From: Tragulus kanchil | Taxonomy: Eukaryota; Chordata; Mammalia; Artiodactyla; Tragulidae | Direction of reading: 5' to 3' | NCBI GenBank assembly: GCA_022376925.1 | Contig: JAIOJX010000005.1 | Location: 94,771,001-94,835,000, forward strand | DNA length: 64,000 nucleotides | Part shown: positions 58,437 to 64,000 of the stretch, piece by piece | Position numbering within the stretch: position 1 is the stretch's first letter | How the letters are laid out: the number at the start of each line of letters is the position of its first letter | Position numbers and translations under genes: made by a program | The notes under the pieces: generated by a model | Seen by the model: the letters and a program-made list of their open reading frames with translations, nothing else | Told to the model about the DNA's origin: nothing | The model's database searches: none

Positions 58437-59231
58437 AAGAGGAAGAACCCACAAAGAAATGAGCCTCCCCAGGCTCAACCTAGGAGGAGGGGCAGAGAAT
58501 GTATTGGGATGGGAGTGGACAAGGGAGACTGTCAAAATGATTATTGAGATCATCAACCTCAACCTGGCAGCGAGGATGGAGAGGAAGAGGAAGATACCAG
58601 AGGTTATTTGAGAGTTAAACTAAATACCTGAGGGTTAAAGTAAATATGACTTAGCTTTGAATTGGATGTGAAGAGGGGGGAAAGAGGAACATTCACAGAT
58701 GGCTTTAAAGTTCCTAGTTTTGGTGGTGAGTGGCATGGTTAATGACCAGAAGATGAAATAGACAACGAACATACAAGTTTTAGGGAAAATGAGCTCTTAT
58801 GTGTGCATAGTATATTCGAGGAGTGGCCAAGTGGGCATATACTGTGTGTTACTGGGATTGGGTCTTGTACTACCTCAATAGGAGATATGGAAACCAACTT
58901 TAAGCATAACCAGAAAATGGGTAGAAGCTAAAGCCAAGGGAAAGGACAGAGAATCTTTGGGTATGGTATCAGGAAAGAAAATTAGAGGGTCAGAGAGTAA
59001 CCCTGTGGAACATTATATAATATTTAAAGATCCAAGAAAAGAGTAAGTCACCCAGAGCCTGTAAAAGAGACTGACAAAGGATGAGAAGTAGGATAAATTC
59101 TGGGAGGAGAGAGTTGTGCAGAGGAAACGGGAGAATGTTGGAGAGGTGGAGGAGCATCCAGTGGGTCTGGTAATGAGACAGTCTTTGCTCCTCTGAGAAA
59201 GAGGAAGGGAGCACGTTCACAGTTGTTTGTT

Positions 59232-59543
59232 TGTTTTTTTAAAGATTTATTTATTTGGGGTCGGGTGGGGAGGGTGGGGAGCAGCCGGCCACTTCTATTG
59301 GTCTTTCATTTGCCCATTTTCATCCATCTTCATTCTTTGGCCCATGTGGGCCTCCCATCATGGTGGCCTCTGTTGTCGCAGAGCACCTGCTCTGGGCTCA
59401 TGCGCTCCAGAGCTCGGGCTCAGTAATTGGACACATCGGTCCAGCCACTCCGTGGCATGTGGGATCTTCCCAGGCCAGCGATCGAACCAGCACCCCTTGC
59501 ACTGCAAGGCGGTATCCTTACCCACTGGACCACCAGGGAAGCC
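59232..59543 (-). mobile_element. CHR-2-like tRNA-derived SINE, young copy
   Basis: Reverse of the family at 3629-3954: 'tttaaagatttatttatttg', 'gggcctcccatcatggtggc', 'tctgttgtcgcagagcacct', 'gctcagtaattggacacatc', 'ggtccagccactccgtggca', 'cactggaccaccagggaagc'. A 13-bp perfect TSD (acagttgtttgtt) lies at 59219-59231 and 59544-59556. The frames at 59223-59789 on both strands are SINE read-through. Confidence 0.88.
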
Positions 59544-60324
59544 ACAGTTGTTTGTTGAGCTGAAAATGGGAGACAAAGAGACAAACAAGCCAAGTCCTTC
59601 ACACCTTTGCTGAAGTCTGCTGGTGATGAGAAGGTGTCTACAAGGAAGGCAGAATGAAAGGAGGGACAACATCCCAAAGCAGTCCAGGCTATGGAAAGGA
59701 TATTTGAGAGTTAAACTAAATACCTGAGGGTTAAAGTAAATATGACTTAGCTTTGAATTGGATGTGAAGAGGGAAAGAGGAACATTCACAGATGGCTTTA
59801 AAGTTCCTAGTTTTGGTGGTGAGTGGCATGGTTAATGACCAGAAGATGAAATAGACAACGAACATACAAGTTTTAGGGAAAATGAGCTCTTATGTGTGCA
59901 TAGTATATTCGAGGAGTGGCCAAGTGGGCATATACTGTGTGTTACTGGGATTGGGTCTTGTACTACCTCAATAGGAGATATGGAAACCAACTTTAAGCAT
60001 AACCAGAAAATGGGTAGAAGCTAAAGCCAAGGGAAAGGACAGAGAATCTTTGGGTATGGTATCAGGAAAGAAAATTAGAGGGTCAGAGAGTAACCCTGTG
60101 GAACATTATATAATATTTAAAGATCCAAGAAAAGAGTAAGTCACCCAGAGCCTGTAAAAGAGACTGACAAAGGATGAGAAGTAGGATAAATTCTGGGAGG
60201 AGAGAGTTGTGCAGAGGAAACGGGAGAATGTTGGAGAGGTGGAGGAGCATCCAGTGGGTCTGGTAATGAGACAGTCTTTGCTCCTCTGAGAAAGAGGAAG
60301 GGAGCACGTTCACAGTTGTTTGTT

Positions 60325-60636
60325 TGTTTTTTTAAAGATTTATTTATTTGGGGTCGGGTGGGGAGGGTGGGGAGCAGCCGGCCACTTCTATTGGTCTTTC
60401 ATTTGCCCATTTTCATCCATCTTCATTCTTTGGCCCATGTGGGCCTCCCATCATGGTGGCCTCTGTTGTCGCAGAGCACCTGCTCTGGGCTCATGCGCTC
60501 CAGAGCTCGGGCTCAGTAATTGGACACATCGGTCCAGCCACTCCGTGGCATGTGGGATCTTCCCAGGCCAGCGATCGAACCAGCACCCCTTGCACTGCAA
60601 GGCGGTATCCTTACCCACTGGACCACCAGGGAAGCC
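60325..60636 (-). mobile_element. CHR-2-like SINE, duplicate of 59232-59543
   Basis: Same insertion with TSDs at 60312-60324 and 60637-60649, repeated by duplication 17. Confidence 0.88.
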
Positions 60637-60800
60637 ACAGTTGTTTGTTGAGCTGAAAATGGGAGACAAAGAGACAAACAAGCCAAGTCCTTCACACCTT
60701 TGCTGAAGTCTGCTGGTGATGAGAAGGTGTCTACAAGGAAGGCAGAATGAAAGGAGGGACAACATCCCAAAAGTAAACTGAGTCCAGGCTATGGAAAGGA

Positions 60801-62356
60801 GCTAAAAGAGTGATTGAGAACACAGAGATTAAAAACAAGATCCCCAAGGAGATGTCACAAGAGGAAGGAGCAGTTGAGACAGGATAAGGAAAGAGCCAAG
60901 CACAAGCGAGGGTACCTGAACATGGAGGCGATGGCGTGGGAAGCCTTGGTGATGTCTGGGGGCCTCTTTGCAGACCTTGGTGGCAGTACAAGTTTGGATT
61001 GGGGATGGACAGAACAGGATCAGTCCAAAAGCTCATCTATTCTGACTTCACAGCCCATTTCCTCAAATGTGGAAAATGCACTCTCAGTTTTTGGGGAATA
61101 AAAAAGGAAGAAAAGAGATGGGGAAAGGTTAGGTGCACTTTGATGTATAAAGTGGAAATATGAGTTCAGAGCAGTCTGTATCCACTCAATACCTGGGAGC
61201 CAATTAAGGTGTAAAAATGGAAACCTTGGGCACTACTTTCCCAGCCAAGTCAGGGGGTGCCGACCCTGCTCTGACTCATCTAGGATTTTGTCCTTGAATC
61301 ATATTCATGTCTTATCCTTAACTGGGAACCTTTAATCAAGTGACCCTATCTTTAAATTTGGGGACACGGATACAGCAAACTCCACTTAACATCACTTCAG
61401 TCTAAATACAGTCACAAAGGTGCTTATGTCCAAAGTTCTACAAAGACGAGGCTGCAATCCCAGGCTTAGATTCAGAATCTCCTGAGCCCTCCTCCAGCAT
61501 CCTTTTCATTACACCAATTTCACAAGCATATAAAAGTAATGGATCCGGATGTGTTTCAGGGCACATTTGAGATGCAAGGAGCCAAAAATAACACACTTCT
61601 TATTTTCTCTGAATCAACAAAGATAAAAACCCTTGGGAAAAAACTTATGCGTTTGTTGACTCTGATCCCAGGCCAGCGATCGAACCAGCACCCTTGCACT
61701 GCAAGGCGGTATCCTTACCCACTGGACCACCAGGAAGCCACAGTTGTTTGTTGAGCTGAAAATGGGAGACAAAGAGACAAACAAGCCAAGTCCTTCACAC
61801 CTTTGCTGAAGTCTGCTGGTGATGAGAAGGTGTCTACAAGGAAGGCAGAATGAAAGGAGGGACAACATCCCAAAAGTAAACTGAGTCCAGGCTATGGAAA
61901 GGAGCTAAAAGAGTGATTGAGAACACAGAGATTAAAAACAAGATCCCCAAGGAGATGTCACAAGAGGAAGGAGCAGTTGAGACAGGATAAGGAAAGAGCC
62001 AAGCACAAGCGAGGGTACCTGAACATGGAGGCGATGGCGTGGGAAGCCTTGGTGATGTCTGGGGGCCTCTTTGCAGACCTTGGTGGCAGTACAAGTTTGG
62101 ATTGGGGATGGACAGAACAGGATCAGTCCAAAAGCTCATCTATTCTGACTTCACAGCCCATTTCCTCAAATGTGGAAAATGCACTCTCAGTTTTTGGGGA
62201 ATAAAAAAGGAAGAAAAGAGATGGGGAAAGGTTAGGTGCACTTTGATGTATAAAGTGGAAATATGAGTTCAGAGCAGTCTGTATCCACTCAATACCTGGG
62301 AGCCAATTAAGGTGTAAAAATGGAAACCTTGGGCACTACTTTCCCAGCCAAGTCAG
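60801..62356. other. Non-coding sequence, nothing recognised
   Basis: Unique-looking DNA, mostly repeated by duplication 18. The frames at 60731-61163 recur at 61834-62266. They show no recognisable domain. Confidence 0.4.
61666..61739 (-). mobile_element. CHR-2-like SINE, artificial head fragment
   Basis: Only the tRNA head of the 60325-60636 SINE is present. The break at 61666 is the duplication boundary and does not mark an insertion. Confidence 0.85.
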
Positions 62357-62728
62357 GGGGTGCCGACCCTGCTCTGACTCATCTAGGATTTTGTCCTTGA
62401 ATCATATTCATGTCTTATCCTTAACTGGGAACCTTTAATCAAGTGACCCTATCTTTAAATTTGGGGACACGGATACAGCAAACTCCACTTAACATCACTT
62501 CAGTCTAAATACAGTCACAAAGGTGCTTATGTCCAAAGTTCTACAAAGACGAGGCTGCAATCCCAGGCTTAGATTCAGAATCTCCTGAGCCCTCCTCCAG
62601 CATCCTTTTCATTACACCAATTTCACAAGCATATAAAAGTAATGGATCCGGATGTGTTTCAGGGCACATTTGAGATGCAAGGAGCCAAAAATAACACACT
62701 TCTTATTTTCTCTGAATCAACAAAGATA

Positions 62729-63205
62729 CAACTTGAAGCCTGTGTTTTGCTGGGCTGGCAGAGACTTCTACACAATAACAACGTAACAATATCAATCTCA
62801 ATAATGACTGAGGCCTTTCCCAGGTCTCCATGTCTTACCCGGCACCAAACATGAGGGAGCCCCTTGTCACCTGTCTACTTTGGCTTTTGCCTTCAAATTC
62901 TCTAGCTTGGTGCAACGATGTGACATAGGAATTAACTGTGCAATTGAGAAGTGGATGTCTAAGCCCAGATTTTTGCTAGAACATCTTCTGAAGACTTGCT
63001 GTGTATCCCACCGAATATTCAAGGGGCCCCTATTCTCAGAGACCTCAATGGTCAGAGCTGTATTTGGAGGGGAAAGGAAAGCTCTAGTGATTCATTTTTT
63101 TCTCTTCTTATTGCCCTCACAAGATACACTGTGGTAAAAAATCCTGTCAACAAGTTTAGGCTTTTATAGAAAATGGGAAATGCTCCTGATAGGGAAAAAA
63201 AAAAG
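62729..63205. other. Non-coding sequence
   Basis: Nothing recognised. The 85-codon frame 62880-63137 has no known domain. An A run lies near 63195-63204. Confidence 0.4.
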
Positions 63206-63209
63206 ACCT

Positions 63210-63330
63210 TATCTGGGTTCGATGCCTGGAGAAGGCAAAGGCTACCCACTCTAGTATTCTTGCCTGGAGAATTCCATGCTCATCCATGAGTCGCAAAGAG
63301 TCCGACACAACTGAGTGACTTATACAAACA
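63210..63330 (+). mobile_element. Bov-tA SINE fragment
   Basis: 'tctgggttcgatgcctggag', 'aaggcaaaggctacccactc', 'tagtattcttgcctggagaa', 'agtcgcaaagagtccgacac', 'aactgagtgacttatacaaa'. The 5' head is missing. Confidence 0.9.
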
Positions 63331-63470
63331 GTGGTAAGAAAATACTAAGGCATTGGTTATATGCTCAAAGTGGGGTCAATGGACAACTGGGAGGAAAAAC
63401 ACAAGTTAATATCATAATCATTTGGTTTAATTTTAATATGAGATTAAAAAATAAAATGGCTTTTTCCCCA
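63331..63470. other. Non-coding spacer
   Basis: AT-rich; nothing recognised. It ends at the start of the last duplicated copy. Confidence 0.4.
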
Positions 63471-64000
63471 GGGGTGCCGACCCTGCTCTGACTCATCTAG
63501 GATTTTGTCCTTGAATCATATTCATGTCTTATCCTTAACTGGGAACCTTTAATCAAGTGACCCTATCTTTAAATTTGGGGACACGGATACAGCAAACTCC
63601 ACTTAACATCACTTCAGTCTAAATACAGTCACAAAGGTGCTTATGTCCAAAGTTCTACAAAGACGAGGCTGCAATCCCAGGCTTAGATTCAGAATCTCCT
63701 GAGCCCTCCTCCAGCATCCTTTTCATTACACCAATTTCACAAGCATATAAAAGTAATGGATCCGGATGTGTTTCAGGGCACATTTGAGATGCAAGGGAGC
63801 CAAAAAATAACACACTTCTTATTTTCTCTGAATCAACAAAGATACAACTTGAAGCCTGTGTTTTGCTGGGCTGGCAGAGACTTCTACACAATAACAACGT
63901 AACAATATCAATCTCAATAATGACTGAGGCCTTTCCCAGGTCTCCATGTCTTACCCGGCACCAAACATGAGGGAGCCCCTTGTCACCTGTCTACTTTGGC

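Larger units (their letters stand above)
56619..58888. repeat. Direct duplication 16 (copies 56619-57758 and 57759-58888)
   Basis: Period 1140 at the start and 1130 at the end, copies abutting. All net loss is near the start of copy 2: one G (aaggggctc, aagggctc), 'aagaaccacaaaaaaagggg' against 'aagccaaaaggg', and one G at 57897. The segment contains a nested SINE pair, which is therefore present twice. Confidence 0.96.
58605..60800. repeat. Direct duplication 17 (copies 58605-59700 and 59701-60800)
   Basis: Period 1093-1100, copies abutting. Copy 2 lacks 3 Gs about 70 bases from its start (g6 at 58675, g3 at 59770). Copy 1 lacks 7 bases 15 bases from its end (cccaaagcagtcc, cccaaaagtaaactgagtcc). 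The stretch from 58605 also belongs to duplication 16, so 57475-57758, 58605-58888 and 59701-59981 are three copies. Confidence 0.96.
60561..62728. repeat. Direct duplication 18 (copies 60561-61625 and 61666-62728)
   Basis: Period 1103-1105, with 40 bases of unplaced filler (61626-61665). Copy 2 starts in the middle of the SINE and has two one-base losses within 70 bases of its start (agcacccctt/agcaccctt; ccagggaagcc/ccaggaagcc). The SINE consensus shows copy 1 is correct. Confidence 0.96.
62357..64000. repeat. Direct duplication 19 (copy 1 from 62357; copy 2 63471-64000, runs off the window)
   Basis: Period 1114-1116. Copy 2 matches 62357-62884 and is cut by the window end, so its true length is unseen. 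Differences are run lengths near 62681 and 63796 (gcaaggagccaaaaat, gcaagggagccaaaaaat). The first part also belongs to duplication 18, giving three copies starting at about 61254, 62357 and 63471. Confidence 0.93.

Noticed and set aside
59358..59789. 143-codon minus frame and overlapping 128-, 102- and 85-codon frames
   Set aside because: All lie across one CHR-2-like SINE, whose GC-rich body is open in several phases on both strands.
917..64000. A new tandem-repeat or satellite system with ~1.1-kb units
   Set aside because: The units share no sequence with each other, each occurs only twice, and errors sit at the joins. Assembly overlap explains it better.
1..64000. CRISPR arrays, operons, phage or plasmid features
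   Set aside because: The repeat content is that of a ruminant nuclear genome, and no spaced short direct repeats or dense gene blocks are present.

Overview
This is nuclear DNA from a ruminant. The evidence is the repeat content: many Bov-tA SINEs, a BovB/ART2A-type fragment near 56141-56345, older cetartiodactyl CHR-type tRNA SINEs, and artiodactyl-type L1 3' ends. MIR elements, an MLT1-like LTR piece and a hAT-Charlie fragment form an older mammalian layer. I found no protein-coding gene, exon chain, RNA gene, CRISPR array or bacterial-type operon. Every open frame is short, unsupported, or a read-through of a SINE or LINE. The window reads as intergenic or deep intronic mammalian DNA.

The dominant structure is one no repeat library would name. 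The window carries 19 serial direct duplications, each about 1.06-1.15 kb long and present as two near-identical copies, side by side or separated by 0-60 bases of noisy filler. Junctions lie near 1977, 8778, 10993, 15517, 18750, 21627, 24138, 27218, 29350, 32754, 36780, 42018, 44147, 48322, 52691, 57759, 59701, 61646 and 63470. The unit length is nearly constant although the content ranges from unique sequence to SINE, L1 and microsatellite. Differences between copies are mostly homopolymer-type indels and single bases, and in most pairs they sit at the inner ends, where copy 1 finishes and copy 2 starts. At three SINE sites where the family consensus shows which copy is right, the inner copy is always the wrong one. 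The best explanation is an assembly artefact: contigs overlapping by about 1.1 kb were placed end to end without merging. Collapsed, the locus would be about 43-44 kb.

Layout. 1-7670: Bov-tA, MIR, a hAT-type fragment, a CHR-2-like SINE with perfect target-site duplication (TSD), an L1 3' end, a TA microsatellite and a 21-bp inverted repeat. 7671-13010: three successive copy blocks of mostly unrecognised sequence, then a GC-richer stretch of broken frames. 13440-17620: L1 3' end, CHR-2 with TSD, several Bov-tA. 17623-20500: MIR and AT-rich sequence. 20533-25210: an L1 remnant holding a young and an old SINE. 25211-35700: mostly unrecognised AT-rich DNA with MIR, MLT1-like and SINE remnants. 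35709-45860: L1 3' ends, TA microsatellite, nested SINEs in L1, CHRL. 45860-54112: MIR, old L1, Bov-tA. 54113-64000: BovB/ART2A-type fragment, Bov-tA nested in CHRL with both TSDs, another young CHR-2-like SINE, and unrecognised sequence.

The best biological lead is a tRNA-derived SINE, apparently related to CHR-2 but with a distinct body. It occurs five or six times at independent loci in about 43 kb, and three copies keep clear TSDs, so it may have been recently active in this lineage. I see no previously undescribed genetic system. All repeat family names are from memory of consensus sequences, not from a database search.
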